A stretch of 64,000 nucleotides of DNA from Vibrio metschnikovii CIP 69.14 (GCF_000176155.1 NZ_ACZO01000006.1:1550001-1614000); one strand, 5' to 3'. Shown: positions 19,172 to 30,844, counted from the stretch's first letter. Made by a program: numbers and translations. Notes: generated by a model not told the origin, from the sequence alone.

Positions 19172-21259
19172 TTATTTCTTCTCTTTTTTCGCTTTAGCTT
19201 CAGCAATAACGGTTTCTGCTACGTTAGCTGGACATGGTGCATAGTGTGAGAACTCCATAGAGAACTGACCACGACCAGATGTCATTGTACGTAGAGAACC
19301 GATATAACCAAACATTTCAGATAGTGGGATATCCGCTTTAACACGAACACCAGTCACACCAGCTTCTTGGTCTTTGATCATACCACGACGACGGTTCAAG
19401 TCACCGATAACGTCACCAACGTGATCGTCTGGAGTGAACACGTCAACTTTCATGATTGGCTCAAGAAGTTGTGGGCCAGCTTTAGGCATTGATTGACGGA
19501 ATGCACCTTTCGCTGCGATTTCAAATGCAATTGCAGATGAGTCAACGGCGTGGAAACCACCATCAAACAGTTCAACTTCAACGTCTAAGGTTGGGAAGCC
19601 AGCAAGAACACCTTCTTGCATCATACCTGCAAAACCTTTCTCAATCGCTGGCCAGAATTCCTTAGGAACGTTACCACCAACAACAGTTGAAGTGAATTTG
19701 AAGCCTGAGTTTGGCTCGCCTGGTTTGATACGGTAATCGATCTTACCAAACTGACCAGAACCACCAGACTGTTTCTTATGCGTGTAGCTATCTTCAACAG
19801 CTTTCGTGATTGTTTCACGGTAAGCAACTTGAGGAGCACCAACAATAAGATCGATACCGTGCGTACGCTTAAGGATGTCTACTTTGATATCTAGGTGAAG
19901 TTCACCCATCCCTTTCAGGATAGTTTCGCCAGTCTCTTCGTCTGACTCAACTTGGAATGATGGATCTTCAGAAACCATTTTACCAAGTGCAACACCTAAC
20001 TTCTCAGAACCACCTTTATCTTTAGGCGCAACCGCGATAGAGATAACTGGGATTGGGAAAATCATTGGCTCAAGAGTACATTCGTGTTTAGGATCACACA
20101 GGGTATGACCAGTTTTCACGTTCTTCATACCAACGATAGCAATGATGTCACCCGCTTGCGCAGAGTCGATTTCATTACGGTCATCAGCGTGCATTTCTAC
20201 CATGCGGCCAATACGTTCAGTTTTACCTGTCGCACTGTTCAAAATGGTATCGCCTTTCTTCAGTTTACCTGAGTAAACACGAACGAAGGTTAATGCACCA
20301 AAACGGTCATCCATGATCTTAAACGCAAGAGCACGGAATGGTTCATCAACAGAAACTTTAGCGACTTCGCCAGTGGCTTCACCAGTATCTGGATCAGTTA
20401 GCTCTTGTTCATGAACTTCTGTTGGGTTTGGTAGGTAATCTACAACCGCATCAAGGATAAGTTGCATACCTTTGTTTTTGTATGCAGAACCACAGTAAGT
20501 TGGGAAGAAAGCAAGTTCACGAGTACCTTTACGGATACAACGTTTGATGTCTTCTAGAGAAGGCTCTTCACCTTCCATGTAAGCCATCATTAGCTCGTCG
20601 TCTTGTTCAACAGCCGCTTCAATCAACATTTCACGGTATTCTTCCGCTTGGTCAACTAAATCAGCTGGGATATCCGTTACTTCGTAGTTCTCTGGAAGAC
20701 CTGAGTCATCCCAGATGTACGCTTTTTGGCTCAGTACGTCAACAACACCTGTGAACTCATCTTCACGACCGATTGGTAGTGTCATGACTAGTGGTGTAGC
20801 GCCAAGTACATTTTTGATTTGGCCAACAACGCGGAAGAAGTCTGCGCCCATGCGGTCAAGCTTGTTGACGAAAATCAGACGAGATACTTCTGAATCGTTC
20901 GCGTAACGCCAGTTGGTTTCTGATTGAGGTTCAACACCGCCTGAACCACAGAATACACCGATACCGCCGTCAAGAACTTTTAGAGAACGGTATACTTCAA
21001 CTGTAAAGTCAACGTGCCCAGGAGTATCGATGATGTTAAAACGGTGGTCTTTCCAGAAACAGGTAGTCGCAGCAGACTGGATTGTGATACCACGTTCAGC
21101 TTCTTGATCCATGAAGTCCATGGTTGTAGTACCATCGTGGCTGTCGCCCATTTTATGGATTTTACCAGTCAGCTTAAGGATACGCTCCGTGGTAGTGGTT
21201 TTACCCGCATCAACGTGCGCGAAAATACCAATATTTCTGTATTTTGATAAATCTGCCAT
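19172..21259 (-). CDS. fusA2: Elongation factor G, second paralogue (EF-G2)
   Basis: This GTPase of 695 residues has all five EF-G domains. The P-loop is AHVDAGKT (14-21), the switch II motif is [12 protein letters not shown], and the guanine-specificity motif is NKLDRMGA. It stands alone with its own terminator, not in the str operon (rpsL-rpsG-fusA-tuf). That makes it the second vibrio EF-G, as in V. cholerae, where two copies are annotated. In other bacteria with two EF-Gs, the copies divide the translocation and ribosome-recycling roles. Whether that holds here is not known. Confidence 0.93.
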   Translation of the reverse strand: MADLSKYRNIGIFAHVDAGKTTTTERILKLTGKIHKMGDSHDGTTTMDFMDQEAERGITIQSAATTCFWKDHRFNIIDTPGHVDFTVEVYRSLKVLDGGIGVFCGSGGVEPQSETNWRYANDSEVSRLIFVNKLDRMGADFFRVVGQIKNVLGATPLVMTLPIGREDEFTGVVDVLSQKAYIWDDSGLPENYEVTDIPADLVDQAEEYREMLIEAAVEQDDELMMAYMEGEEPSLEDIKRCIRKGTRELAFFPTYCGSAYKNKGMQLILDAVVDYLPNPTEVHEQELTDPDTGEATGEVAKVSVDEPFRALAFKIMDDRFGALTFVRVYSGKLKKGDTILNSATGKTERIGRMVEMHADDRNEIDSAQAGDIIAIVGMKNVKTGHTLCDPKHECTLEPMIFPIPVISIAVAPKDKGGSEKLGVALGKMVSEDPSFQVESDEETGETILKGMGELHLDIKVDILKRTHGIDLIVGAPQVAYRETITKAVEDSYTHKKQSGGSGQFGKIDYRIKPGEPNSGFKFTSTVVGGNVPKEFWPAIEKGFAGMMQEGVLAGFPTLDVEVELFDGGFHAVDSSAIAFEIAAKGAFRQSMPKAGPQLLEPIMKVDVFTPDDHVGDVIGDLNRRRGMIKDQEAGVTGVRVKADIPLSEMFGYIGSLRTMTSGRGQFSMEFSHYAPCPANVAETVIAEAKAKKEKK

Positions 21260-21482
21260 TGTCTTACTCTGTTAATAAGGTATAAAGTGCGCGCAGAGTA
21301 TAGCATAATCTGTCAAGACTGATACCCCTGCGATCGCTTGCTGAAAAAAAATAGTCAAGGACTACCTGTTGCTGATGAAATATAGGTGATGCGCACACAA
21401 GACGCGAGCAAATATCGACAAAACTCTCCGTTTCATCACACCTAATCTTTCGAAAAACACATACGCATTGTTTATTTTGCTA

Positions 21483-22862
21483 TCACAGCTCATCAAAAGC
21501 GGCAATCGCTTCGGAAAGTTTTCGCACGCCATGAATTTGCATACCAGAAATCCCGCCCTTGGGCATATTGGCCATTGGAACAATTGCGCGGCTAAATCCA
21601 TGTTTGAGCGCCTCGTTAAGACGCTCTTGCCCACTCGGCACCGGACGAATTTCCCCAGCTAATCCCACTTCGCCAAAAACCACCACATCTTTAGGTAACG
21701 GCTTATCACGAAAGCTAGACAGTAGTGCCATTAACAGGGCGAGGTCTGCACTGGTTTCGGTAACTTTTACGCCACCAACGACATTGACAAAAACATCTTG
21801 GTCGGCCATTTGCAAACCACCATGCTTATGCAATACAGCCAGTAACAAAGAGAGCCTATTTTGCTCTAAGCCAACCGCAACACGACGTGGATTGGCCAAT
21901 TGAGAGTAATCGACCAATGCTTGAATTTCGACTAAAAGCGGACGGGTACCTTCCCAAACCACCATAACCGAACTACCGGAGGTCGCTTCTTCACCACGCG
22001 ACAGGAATATCGCCGAAGGGTTACTGACCTCTTTTAATCCCTGCCCAGTCATTGCAAATACACCCAGTTCGTTCACCGCACCAAAACGGTTTTTATGACT
22101 ACGAAGGGTACGAAAACGACTATCAGCGCCCCCATCAAGCAACACCGAACAGTCAATAATATGCTCAAGCACTTTAGGGCCAGCAAGAGTGCCATCTTTA
22201 GTCACATGACCAACGATAAACACCGCAACATTATTTTGTTTGGCATAGCGAGTTAAGGCCGTCGCCGATTCGCGAACCTGAGCGACACTGCCCGGAGAGG
22301 ATTGCACATCGGCGACGTGCATAACTTGAATCGAGTCGATAACCATTATTCTCGGTTGCTCTTGCTCGGCAATTTGGCAAATACGATCGACGTTGGTTTC
22401 GGAAAGCATTTTCAGGTGTTCTTTGGGTAACCCTAAACGGGCGGCACGCATCGCAACTTGCTGTAATGACTCTTCTCCAGTGACGTATAAAGTTGGCATC
22501 TGCGCAGAAAGCAAACACATGGTCTGTAAAAGTAACGTCGATTTACCAGCCCCTGGACTGCCGCCAATCAGAATAGCAGCCCCTGGTACCACACCTCCGC
22601 CTAGCACTCGGTCAAACTCTTTAAAGCCACTGCTAAAACGAGGCACTTCTTGTAAGTTGATTTCGGCTAACGTTTGCACACTCGTTTGCGTAGCATTTCC
22701 CGCATAACCGGATAATCGTTCATGGCGAGCAACTTGAGGGGAAGCGGCTAAACGAACTTCAGAAATGGTGTTCCAAGCCCCACATGCATTACATTGACCT
22801 TGCCAGCGCGGAAAATCTGCCCCACACTCATTACATACATAGGCTCGTTTTGCTTTAACCAT
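21483..22862 (-). CDS. radA: RadA (Sms), DNA repair ATPase
   Basis: RadA is a RecA-related hexameric helicase that promotes branch migration during recombination. The 459 residues show an N-terminal C4 zinc finger (CNECG and CNACG within residues 10-28), a Walker A motif (GGSPGAGKST), the RadA-specific KNRFG motif (in HKNRFGAVNELG), and a C-terminal Lon-like domain. All key motifs are intact. The gene is on the opposite strand to the PilZ gene and shares a 151-bp upstream gap with it. Confidence 0.96.
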   Translation of the reverse strand: MVKAKRAYVCNECGADFPRWQGQCNACGAWNTISEVRLAASPQVARHERLSGYAGNATQTSVQTLAEINLQEVPRFSSGFKEFDRVLGGGVVPGAAILIGGSPGAGKSTLLLQTMCLLSAQMPTLYVTGEESLQQVAMRAARLGLPKEHLKMLSETNVDRICQIAEQEQPRIMVIDSIQVMHVADVQSSPGSVAQVRESATALTRYAKQNNVAVFIVGHVTKDGTLAGPKVLEHIIDCSVLLDGGADSRFRTLRSHKNRFGAVNELGVFAMTGQGLKEVSNPSAIFLSRGEEATSGSSVMVVWEGTRPLLVEIQALVDYSQLANPRRVAVGLEQNRLSLLLAVLHKHGGLQMADQDVFVNVVGGVKVTETSADLALLMALLSSFRDKPLPKDVVVFGEVGLAGEIRPVPSGQERLNEALKHGFSRAIVPMANMPKGGISGMQIHGVRKLSEAIAAFDEL

Positions 22863-23013
22863 GAATCCTCAATACTTAATTAAAAATGGTAACTTAGCCG
22901 CTTGCGCTATCTTAACGAAACGGACAACTGTGCCTACATTTTACTTCGGTTATCGTTAAAGATTAACTGCATGATGCCGATATCATTCAAGAACCTAACT
23001 TTAACAGAAAAGT

Positions 23014-24792
23014 ATGCAGCAATCTGACATTCTCTCTTTCACTGAAAAACTCATTCCGGTCTATCGCTCTCCGGACTTTGAGTTCATCCTCTCTCAGATC
23101 ACGGATGGGCAGCCTGCCTCTGCTAAACTATTGATAAAAATGGAACTCAATCGACTGATGGCGCCGTGTAAAAAAACCATTGATTTACGCAGCCGAGTTG
23201 ATACTGAGTGTCGAGAATATGAAATCGACGGTTTTAAACACTGGTTAGATGATATTGCATTAAATGATTACCAAAAAGGGGTAAAAAAGTTTTCTGGTTA
23301 TACTGAAGGGGTTTGGGAAACGGTTTGCAAAGCGCGAATCAGCCAACGGGATAACACCAAAACCGATCAAGCCACTAATAAAGCATCCAAAAGCTTCCAA
23401 GCTGAGATCATTAAACTGGGCTATGATTTAAAACGCAAAGAAAATCGCCTCAGCCTAAATAGCCAAGTCTTGATCACTCTTAATAATCAAGCCATTCATG
23501 CAGTAACACTGGATCTCTCGCCTTCAGGCGCAAAATTTAAAGTACCCGCGGCATTTAACTATAAATCCGGACAAACGTTTAAAGCACAATTCACTGAACT
23601 GGAAAAATCGCTCGATATTCCTGGCTTAAATCAACCGATTGAATACCGCATACTGGCTATTGATGATTCCTATGAAAACAATGCGGTGAAATACTTGCGG
23701 GCATTACGTATTACTGAGACGACATTAATCGATAACGTGATTGCCGAGTCACTAGCTAGTAATATTAAGAAAAACCGTCACGATAACCAAGATAAAATCA
23801 TTCGCGCTCGCACCCGTGGCTATGAGCACGTCTATCTCAAACACACAGGCCATTTACCGCTGTTTTTTAGTGGCAACCAACTGAAATTGGTACTGCTGAC
23901 GGAAAACAATCGTCCTATTTGGCAATACTGGCATGATGAACGAAATCAGCAGAGTTTGGGCAGCTTATTTAATGCTGAACGGATGGGGCTGCTCACACAA
24001 CCGGGCGTGAAAAATTGCAGTAACGTACTGTACTCGTTTAAACATGAGTATCAGGATAAAACGTTGTTTTTCTCGATGTTCATGCCCGAAGCCTCAGCAG
24101 AGCAACGAAAACTGTTCTGGCATATTGGCGCAAAAAAAGACAGTTGGAAAGCGTTCCGTTTATCGGTTTTTGAATTGTCAGCCGAAGAGCGAGCCGAGCT
24201 AGCCAACCATTCCGAAGAATTATTAGAGCACTCCAGTCAGCTAACGCATTGTGGGATTTTACAAGAAATTGCCGATATCAGTTCAGCACAAGATTATCTA
24301 CTGGTAGCAAAACCCCCTCTACCTGGCAGTGCGTTGAATCCTTTTCGTCATAGCCGCCAAGTGATCGGTCAACCGTTAGGAGTGTATTTTGATGCTTGCT
24401 CTCGACGTAAAGAACTTCGCTACCGCTTTCGAACGCCATTACAGCTAAAAGATCAACAGCAAGTATTAGGGGAAGGATTGAGTGTTGATCTCTCTAAGCA
24501 TGGATTAAATCTGATTCTTAATGCTCCAGTGGCACTCAAAGCTGGTGATAAACTGCAGGTGAATTTTACTGAACTAAAACGCTACGATGAAAAGTTACCC
24601 TTGGATGCCCTACCTTATCAAGTGGTTCGGATTAGTCCTGAAGGGCGACGTTTACAATTAAAGATTGAAGAGACATCCGCAACCATCAAAAGCATTGCGT
24701 TTTTTAATTCTCTTATCGAGCATAATCAAGACAAATTGTTACCGCAAAAAGAGCAGTTACCGAGCCCCCTCTCTCTTAGAGGGCTTGCATGA
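23014..24792 (+). CDS. PilZ-domain c-di-GMP-binding protein, PlzC-like (main part of a frameshifted gene)
   Basis: The ORF encodes 592 residues with two PilZ domains. In the first, RKENR (141-145) and DLSPSG (167-172) give the R-x3-R and D-x-S-x-x-G c-di-GMP motifs. In the second, near residues 464-500, RRKELRYR and DLSKHG repeat them. The position next to radA matches V. cholerae PlzC as I recall it. The last residues (PSPLSLRGLA) look like an out-of-frame end. Dropping one base at 24765-24776 would continue the protein through the next 190 codons, giving about 776 residues. So the gene is either frameshifted, phase-variable, or affected by a sequencing error. Confidence 0.88.
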   Translation: MQQSDILSFTEKLIPVYRSPDFEFILSQITDGQPASAKLLIKMELNRLMAPCKKTIDLRSRVDTECREYEIDGFKHWLDDIALNDYQKGVKKFSGYTEGVWETVCKARISQRDNTKTDQATNKASKSFQAEIIKLGYDLKRKENRLSLNSQVLITLNNQAIHAVTLDLSPSGAKFKVPAAFNYKSGQTFKAQFTELEKSLDIPGLNQPIEYRILAIDDSYENNAVKYLRALRITETTLIDNVIAESLASNIKKNRHDNQDKIIRARTRGYEHVYLKHTGHLPLFFSGNQLKLVLLTENNRPIWQYWHDERNQQSLGSLFNAERMGLLTQPGVKNCSNVLYSFKHEYQDKTLFFSMFMPEASAEQRKLFWHIGAKKDSWKAFRLSVFELSAEERAELANHSEELLEHSSQLTHCGILQEIADISSAQDYLLVAKPPLPGSALNPFRHSRQVIGQPLGVYFDACSRRKELRYRFRTPLQLKDQQQVLGEGLSVDLSKHGLNLILNAPVALKAGDKLQVNFTELKRYDEKLPLDALPYQVVRISPEGRRLQLKIEETSATIKSIAFFNSLIEHNQDKLLPQKEQLPSPLSLRGLA

Positions 24793-25345
24793 TCTGTTGT
24801 TAGACAAAATGGTTTGTTCACCGATTTTCGTTGATAAACCTGGCGCGAATTTGCGACCACGAGTGATTGGCGTTAATTTTCCACTACCCGCTCACCTCAT
24901 GTTATTGGCTAAACTCGGACAAGATGGTTGTTTTTCCCTTGAACCTATCTTTAAAAACCACACCAATACTCTACTCGCTTCGCCGATGAGACGGATTGAT
25001 GGTGCCGAACCTCAGCATCATGAAATCTATATTGCAGTGGTCAAGTTTGCTGATCGTATTCAGTCGGTAGAATCTTGTTTGAAAAGTGAATTTAGTAGTA
25101 TCAAAGAACGCATTCAATTTATTCGTAGAGCAAGAGAAACGGGCGAGTTTTATGCATTGCGTATTTCTGGTTCGCCGGTATTTGAACCGATGACCACCTT
25201 ACTGCGCGAAGATCTCAATCAATTACTATTAGTTAGCTTAAACGATGCCAAAGCCTTAGAAAAAGAACTCAGTGCGATTGTCGGTTATTGCGAATTAACC
25301 GATATCACGCAAGAGGTGATCACTCGACTGGAGCTCACGGACTAA
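24785..25345 (+). pseudogene. C-terminal fragment of the PilZ protein, out of frame with the main ORF
   Basis: The frame reads LLEGLHDLLLDKMVCSPIF onward for about 185 residues to the stop at 25345. It has no good start: the first in-frame ATG is 24809 and no Shine-Dalgarno is visible. The next possibility upstream is TTG at 24785. Upstream of about 24770 this frame reads nonsense, while the other frame reads sensibly. That switch places a one-base gain, or a two-base loss, in the C5/(CT)4 tract at 24765-24776. The fragment therefore looks like the end of the PilZ protein rather than a separate gene, although reinitiation from TTG or ATG cannot be excluded. Confidence 0.78.
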
Positions 25346-25424
25346 GTCAGAACGCCTGCCCTCTCAGCAAAGCGTTTGTGGGAATCCATCACACATAGTG
25401 TAAAAATAGACTCCCACTCTGCAC

Positions 25425-26405
25425 TTAAGGCTGACTTTTCCAACTGATCTTTTGCTGTCTAATCAGACCCGCCGAAAGAATACACAATACACCACCTAAG
25501 CTTGCAAAACGTACCGCCGTTTGTGCTTTCGCCTCTACTTTTGGTTTCGCATGATAGGCAATCCCGAGTCCAGCCACCTCCATCATCACTAAGTCATTCG
25601 CCCCATCTCCTACTGCAACGGTATTATGCAATTCAATATCAAACTGCTGAGCAAGTTTTAAAACAATCTCTGCCTTAGTTTGCGCTCCTACAATCTCGCC
25701 CTTCACTTTGCCACTCAGTTGATTATTGATGATTTCTAATTGATTGGACTGCGCATAATCTAACGATAACAACTGTTGCAGGTGATCCGAAAAATAGGTA
25801 AAGCCACCGGAGGCTATCGCGGTTTTCCAGCCCATCGCTTGTAGGGTGATGAGTAACTCCGGCAATTCAGGCATCAAGGGTAAATCGTTGCGTACCTTTT
25901 CAAGGATTGCCGCATCCGCGCCTTTGAGCTTGGCGACTCGCTGACGTAAACTCTGCTCGAAATCCAGCTCACCTTGCATGGCTCGCTCCGTTACCTGAGC
26001 GACCTCATCACCAACACCCGCTAATTTGGCAATTTCATCAATACACTCAATTTGAATCGCTGTGGAGTCCATATCCAAGACGATCAAGCCGGGTTTAGAC
26101 AGATCAGGCACTTCGTCGATTCGAGCATAATCCAAGTGTAATTGTTGTAGAATAGGTTCTAGCGCAGCGTCGAGCTCTCCCGCCATTAAAGCGACATCAT
26201 AATTGCCGACTTTCCATGTATCAACTATCACTAATCCTTGACCACTCCATTGCTCAATATCCATAAAATGAGCAGGAGTCAGTGGCTGAGCAAAAATAAT
26301 CCAATTAGCGTGGGACTTATCAAGAGCGCTACTCTCTCGCGTTTCTGGGTAGCGATTCAGCAGCGTCGTATGTTTTCTAATTGAGAGGGGTTTTACAGCA
26401 TCCAT
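25425..26405 (-). CDS. serB: SerB, phosphoserine phosphatase
   Basis: SerB carries out the last step of serine synthesis, phosphoserine to serine, in the cytosol. The 326-residue protein has an N-terminal regulatory extension of about 110 residues, then the HAD core. DMDST holds the nucleophilic aspartate in LIVLDMDSTAIQIECIDE, and VAVGDGANDLVMM is the Mg-binding motif III. It is convergent with the PilZ gene and divergent from ytjB, an arrangement shared with other gammaproteobacteria. Confidence 0.96.
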   Translation of the reverse strand: MDAVKPLSIRKHTTLLNRYPETRESSALDKSHANWIIFAQPLTPAHFMDIEQWSGQGLVIVDTWKVGNYDVALMAGELDAALEPILQQLHLDYARIDEVPDLSKPGLIVLDMDSTAIQIECIDEIAKLAGVGDEVAQVTERAMQGELDFEQSLRQRVAKLKGADAAILEKVRNDLPLMPELPELLITLQAMGWKTAIASGGFTYFSDHLQQLLSLDYAQSNQLEIINNQLSGKVKGEIVGAQTKAEIVLKLAQQFDIELHNTVAVGDGANDLVMMEVAGLGIAYHAKPKVEAKAQTAVRFASLGGVLCILSAGLIRQQKISWKSQP

Positions 26406-26505
26406 GTTTCGCTTCCTTAACTATGATTCCCTGACGTTACCCTATTGCAATTTAAAAACGCAAGTCTCAATATGAGCGAAATGTCATTTTTTAGGTTTAC
26501 GATCT

Positions 26506-27117
26506 ATGGATAGCTCACTGTTTTCATTTCGTGTCGTCGTGCGCAGCTTAACCGTTGTGCTATTGATGGGCATGTCGGTGTTCACGATTCAAAATAGCGT
26601 TGTGATCAGTAAAGGCAATGAGCGCATTCAAGCCAATCAATTAGAAACCTTAACGAAAGTGTTAATCAATCAAGCCTCCCTGTCGGCCAGCAGCATGCTC
26701 GCAGAACAAGATCAAGAGCGATTACTGGCACTCACCAATCAACTTGCTCAAGAACGTTTAGTGTTTGATGCGACAATCTATGATGCTGAAGGCGTTAAGC
26801 TAGCCGCAAGTGACGGAGCACTCAGTGTTCGAGAGATATTAGGGCTAGATACACCACTACAAACGGCCAGTATTGGCCGTCAACAACTGGTTGAGCCGGT
26901 CTTGTATGATGGCAGCGTTATTGGTTTTGTCCGCTTAACGTTTGAAACGGGCCGAGTAACGGCAATTTCTGATCATCACTATCGAAAAAGCGATCGATAC
27001 ATGTATTTAATGTTATTGATGAGCTTTACTGGTGGGGTTTTGATCACTCTCTTGTTGCGTCGTCAATTTAGACCGAAAGAGCAGAAAGTAGAAAATGTGC
27101 TGCTTAAGCACGTTTAG
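26506..27117 (+). CDS. ytjB: AhpA/YtjB (Smp) family membrane protein
   Basis: The product of 203 residues has an N-terminal transmembrane helix (about 10-30), a periplasmic domain of about 130 residues, and a second helix near 165-185 followed by a short basic tail. It belongs to the YtjB/Smp family, which lies beside serB in E. coli too. Its role is not established. It is divergent from serB with a 100-bp shared promoter gap. Confidence 0.88.
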   Translation: MDSSLFSFRVVVRSLTVVLLMGMSVFTIQNSVVISKGNERIQANQLETLTKVLINQASLSASSMLAEQDQERLLALTNQLAQERLVFDATIYDAEGVKLAASDGALSVREILGLDTPLQTASIGRQQLVEPVLYDGSVIGFVRLTFETGRVTAISDHHYRKSDRYMYLMLLMSFTGGVLITLLLRRQFRPKEQKVENVLLKHV

Positions 27118-27151
27118 CGATTAAACGATCACAATCACCAAAGCGCGAAGA

Positions 27152-27186
27152 TCCCGATGAGTAAAGATAGACTTAACTCATCGGGA
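27152..27186. terminator. Hairpin between convergent ytjB and deoD
   Basis: A perfect 11-bp inverted repeat (27152-27162 with 27176-27186) with a 13-nt loop sits between two convergent genes. No clear T tract follows on either side, so terminator function is likely but not certain. Confidence 0.55.
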
Positions 27187-27257
27187 CAAATGACGCAGAA
27201 TATAACGCTTAACTGTCTCTATCGAAGCGGTATAACGGGCGTCAGAATCAAGATTAA

Positions 27258-27983
27258 TTAATACCCGGCTTGATCGCCAATTAAAATGGAATCTAACGCA
27301 ATTTCAATCATTTCATTAAAGGTATTTTGACGCTCTTCAGAGGTGGTTTGCTCACCGGTTTTAATATGATCAGAAACCGTGCAGATAGCCAGTGCTTTTG
27401 CGCCGTATTCAGCGGCAACGCCATAAATCCCAGCCGCTTCCATCTCAACGCCAAGGATGCCATATTTATCCATCACATCGAACATACTTGGATCGGGAGT
27501 ATAAAACAGCTCTGCTGAGAATAGGTTTCCGACTTTAACGTCCACGCCACGAGCTTTCGCAGCTTCTTCTGCTGCCTTGACCATTTTATAATCAGCAATC
27601 GCAGCAAAATCATGATCTTTAAAGCGGATACGATTCACTTTTGAATCCGTGCAAGCGCCCATACCAATCACAACATCGCGTAATTTGATCTCTTCATTCA
27701 CAGCGCCACAGCTACCAACACGAATGATCTTTTTCACGCCGTAATCTTTGATGAGTTCAGTCACATAAATCGAGCATGAAGGAATGCCCATACCGTGGCC
27801 CATCACTGAAACTTTACGGCCCTTATAGCTGCCCGTATAGCCGAACATGTTACGCACATCACATACCTGAACGACATCATCTAAAAAAGTCTCTGCGATG
27901 TATTTAGCGCGTAGTGGATCACCTGGCATTAAAACAACGTCAGCGAAATCACCCAGTTGAGCATTAATGTGTGGAGTTGCCAT
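27258..27983 (-). CDS. deoD: DeoD, purine-nucleoside phosphorylase
   Basis: DeoD is a hexameric enzyme that splits purine (deoxy)nucleosides with phosphate into base and (deoxy)ribose-1-phosphate. The 241 residues match the trimeric/hexameric DeoD type. [13 protein letters not shown] is the phosphate-binding start, and VRVGSCGA-like and [12 protein letters not shown] are substrate-site segments. A catalytic Asp lies in [11 protein letters not shown]. It is the last gene of the deoCABD cluster and is separated from deoB by 132 bp. Confidence 0.97.
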   Translation of the reverse strand: MATPHINAQLGDFADVVLMPGDPLRAKYIAETFLDDVVQVCDVRNMFGYTGSYKGRKVSVMGHGMGIPSCSIYVTELIKDYGVKKIIRVGSCGAVNEEIKLRDVVIGMGACTDSKVNRIRFKDHDFAAIADYKMVKAAEEAAKARGVDVKVGNLFSAELFYTPDPSMFDVMDKYGILGVEMEAAGIYGVAAEYGAKALAICTVSDHIKTGEQTTSEERQNTFNEMIEIALDSILIGDQAGY

Positions 27984-28115
27984 GTCTTTTCCTCTTTATC
28001 TTGGTGATTGTGTTGCCCAGTCAGTCGAGCAACACAATTGAACAGTAGGCTTAGCTTTGCTAATAGCAAAACCAATCATAAAATACAGTCTTCTATTCCA
28101 GCACTGCAGGTGATG

Positions 28116-29336
28116 TTACAAAAAGGATTTTCCGTAATCCATTGGTGAAGTAGCAAAATAACTCGCTAAACTCTGACCAATATCAGCAAAGGTTTCACGG
28201 TGGCCAAGGCTACCCGGCGCTACTTTTTGACCATAGACGATCACTGGAATGAATTCGCGTGTATGATCGGTGCCTGGCCAAGTAGGATCGCAGCCATGGT
28301 CAGCGGTTAAAATCAGTACATCTTGCTCTTGCATCTGATCAAGAATTTCTGGCAGACGCTGATCAAAATACTCTAATGCTGCCGCGTAACCGGCGACATC
28401 TCGGCGGTGACCATAAGCAGAATCAAAATCAACAAAGTTAGTGAAGACTATCGTGTTATCACCCGCTTGTTCAATTTGCTCTAATGTGGCATCAAACAAA
28501 GCAGGAATACCGTTGGCTTTCACTTTTTTACTGATCCCACAGTTAGCATAAATATCAGCTATCTTACCAATCGAAACCACTTCACCTTGTCGCTCTTCAA
28601 GCAGTTTTTGCAATACGGTAGTTGCAGGTGGCTCTAAAGATAAATCACGGCGGTTACCAGTACGAGCAAATTGTCCTTTACCAGGACCGGTAAATGGACG
28701 GGCGATCACTCGACCAATGTTATAATCTTCTAACTCTTCACGAGCAATCTGGCACAGTTCAAGCAGGCGGTCTAAGCCGAAAGTCTCTTCATGACAGGCA
28801 ATCTGAAACACTGAATCCGCTGACGTGTAGAAAATTGGCTTACCTGTCGCCATATGCTCTTCACCCAAATCATCAAGCACTTGAGTACCAGAGGCATGAC
28901 AATTGCCAAGGAAACCATCCAAACCGGCACGCTTTAAAATGCGGTCGGTTAGCTCAGTAGGAAAACTGTTTTCTTTGTCACTGAAATAGCCCCATTCAAA
29001 TAGCACTGGTACACCAGCAATTTCCCAGTGTCCCGATGGTGTATCTTTACCAGAAGAAAGTTCAGCAGCGTGTCCGTAAGCGCCAATAATATCTGCGTTT
29101 TGATCTAAGCCTGGCGCAAATTGTCCTGTGGCTTCTTTGTGCGCCATTGCTAAGCCTAACTTAGAAAGATTAGGCAAACGTAAAGGCCCTTGGCGATCCG
29201 CATTATCCGCTTTACCTTGTTGGCACTGCTCGGCAATGTGACCTAAGGTATCAGCGCCAACATCACCAAACTTTTCAGCGTCTGGAGCGGCGCCAATACC
29301 AAATGAATCTAATACTAAAATAAATGCTCTTTTCAT
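28116..29336 (-). CDS. deoB: DeoB, phosphopentomutase
   Basis: DeoB converts (deoxy)ribose-1-phosphate to the 5-phosphate, using two metal ions. The protein has 406 residues of the alkaline-phosphatase superfamily. Metal ligands are in [14 protein letters not shown] at the start and in [18 protein letters not shown] near the end. It lies 18 bp downstream of deoA on the same strand, so the two are clearly co-transcribed. Its product feeds DeoC. Confidence 0.97.
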   Translation of the reverse strand: MKRAFILVLDSFGIGAAPDAEKFGDVGADTLGHIAEQCQQGKADNADRQGPLRLPNLSKLGLAMAHKEATGQFAPGLDQNADIIGAYGHAAELSSGKDTPSGHWEIAGVPVLFEWGYFSDKENSFPTELTDRILKRAGLDGFLGNCHASGTQVLDDLGEEHMATGKPIFYTSADSVFQIACHEETFGLDRLLELCQIAREELEDYNIGRVIARPFTGPGKGQFARTGNRRDLSLEPPATTVLQKLLEERQGEVVSIGKIADIYANCGISKKVKANGIPALFDATLEQIEQAGDNTIVFTNFVDFDSAYGHRRDVAGYAAALEYFDQRLPEILDQMQEQDVLILTADHGCDPTWPGTDHTREFIPVIVYGQKVAPGSLGHRETFADIGQSLASYFATSPMDYGKSFL

Positions 29337-29354
29337 TACTTTTCCTCACCGGAG

Positions 29355-30698
29355 TTACACATCTTCAGGTCGAATTTGACGATAGATTTCCGGAGTTTCT
29401 TGATAATTGCCGCCAATCTTAACGGCTTGTTGAAGTGCTTTCGCAGCAACCTCCCACTGTTCTTCATTGCGGGCATGAATCACCGCCAGTGGTTTATTGC
29501 TATCAGCTATTTCACCTAAACGAATGAATTGATCAAAGCCGACCGCATAGTCAATAGTATCGGTCGCCACTCGGCGTCCGCCGCCCATACTCACGACCGC
29601 CATACCAATCGCGCGCGTGTCCATGGCAGAAACTACGCCGGCTTGCTGCGCATAAACGGGTTTTACCACCTCGGCTTTTTCTAAATAACGGTCGTAGTGT
29701 TCAACAAAGTCATTCGGACCGCCGAGTCCTGCGACCATCTTTCCAAATCGCTCTGCCGCTTGTCCATTATCGAGCACGGTTTGTAATTTAGTGCGCGCTT
29801 CTTGAGGATCTTTGGCTAATTTGGCTAACAATAACATCTCGATGCACGAGGCCATGGTCACTTCTAATAAACGCGGGTTGCGATATTCACCGGTTAAGAA
29901 ACGAACCGCTTCACGAACCTCGAGAGCATTACCTGCCGATGAAGCCAATACTTGATTCATATCGGTTAAAATAGCCGTAGTATTGGTGCCAGCACCGTTC
30001 GCCACCGCAACAATCGATTTCGCTAACTCTTCAGACGCTTGATAGGTTGGCATAAACGCACCTGAACCGACTTTGACGTCCATCACTAAGGCATCTAGAC
30101 CTGCTGCGAGCTTTTTCGATAAAATCGATGCAGTAATCAACGAGATATTGTCCACCGTGGCGGTGATATCACGGGTCGCATATACCCGTTTATCCGCTGG
30201 TGCTAAATTGCCGGTTTGACCAATGATCGCGACGCCAGCGTGTTTGGTCACCTCACCAAACAGCTCATTACTGGGCATAATGTTGTAGCCGGGGATCGCT
30301 TCTAGCTTATCTAGCGTACCGCCGGTGTGCCCCAAGCCTCGCCCAGAGATCATAGGAACGTAGCCACCACAAGCGGCCACCATAGGGCCGAGCATTAATG
30401 ACGTCACATCGCCAACGCCACCGGTAGAGTGTTTATCCACGATCGGGCCATCAAAATTCATGTGCGCCCAGTCGATAACCATTCCCGAGTCACGCATCGC
30501 ACAAGTCAGTGCTATACGCTCTGGCATGGTCATTTCTTGAAAATAAATGGCCATCGCAAAGGCAGCAATTTGCCCTTCTGAAACGCTATTATCAGCCACA
30601 CCTTGGATGAAAAAATAAATTTCATCGCGCGTTAAAACTTCACCATCGCGTTTTCTACGAATAATTTCTTGTGGTAAGAATACATTAGATGTAGACAT
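29355..30698 (-). CDS. deoA: DeoA, thymidine phosphorylase
   Basis: DeoA splits thymidine and deoxyuridine with phosphate into base and deoxyribose-1-phosphate. The 447-residue length fits the family (E. coli 440). Phosphate- and substrate-binding segments such as [10 protein letters not shown] (within [17 protein letters not shown]) and [18 protein letters not shown] are intact. AGGAGG-like bases precede the ATG. It is second in deoCABD, 194 bp after deoC. That gap contains the strong hairpin at 30852-30880. Confidence 0.97.
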   Translation of the reverse strand: MSTSNVFLPQEIIRRKRDGEVLTRDEIYFFIQGVADNSVSEGQIAAFAMAIYFQEMTMPERIALTCAMRDSGMVIDWAHMNFDGPIVDKHSTGGVGDVTSLMLGPMVAACGGYVPMISGRGLGHTGGTLDKLEAIPGYNIMPSNELFGEVTKHAGVAIIGQTGNLAPADKRVYATRDITATVDNISLITASILSKKLAAGLDALVMDVKVGSGAFMPTYQASEELAKSIVAVANGAGTNTTAILTDMNQVLASSAGNALEVREAVRFLTGEYRNPRLLEVTMASCIEMLLLAKLAKDPQEARTKLQTVLDNGQAAERFGKMVAGLGGPNDFVEHYDRYLEKAEVVKPVYAQQAGVVSAMDTRAIGMAVVSMGGGRRVATDTIDYAVGFDQFIRLGEIADSNKPLAVIHARNEEQWEVAAKALQQAVKIGGNYQETPEIYRQIRPEDV

Positions 30699-30844
30699 AT
30701 AAGCCTCCTAGATGCTTTTGCTAATCTTTCAGGCCCTCTTTAAAATCGCATGTCTTAATGGTTAGCACCATTGTTAATTGGACTCACACTTCGCTGTATG
30801 AAGTCTTCTGCTTAGCACTTTGCAGATGCTGAAATTATCGAGGG

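Noticed and set aside
24665..24784. A separate gene starting at 24665 inside the PilZ gene
   Set aside because: The first 40 codons of that frame are an out-of-frame reading of the conserved PilZ end. Sensible sequence begins only after the C/CT tract, so a frameshift explains it better.
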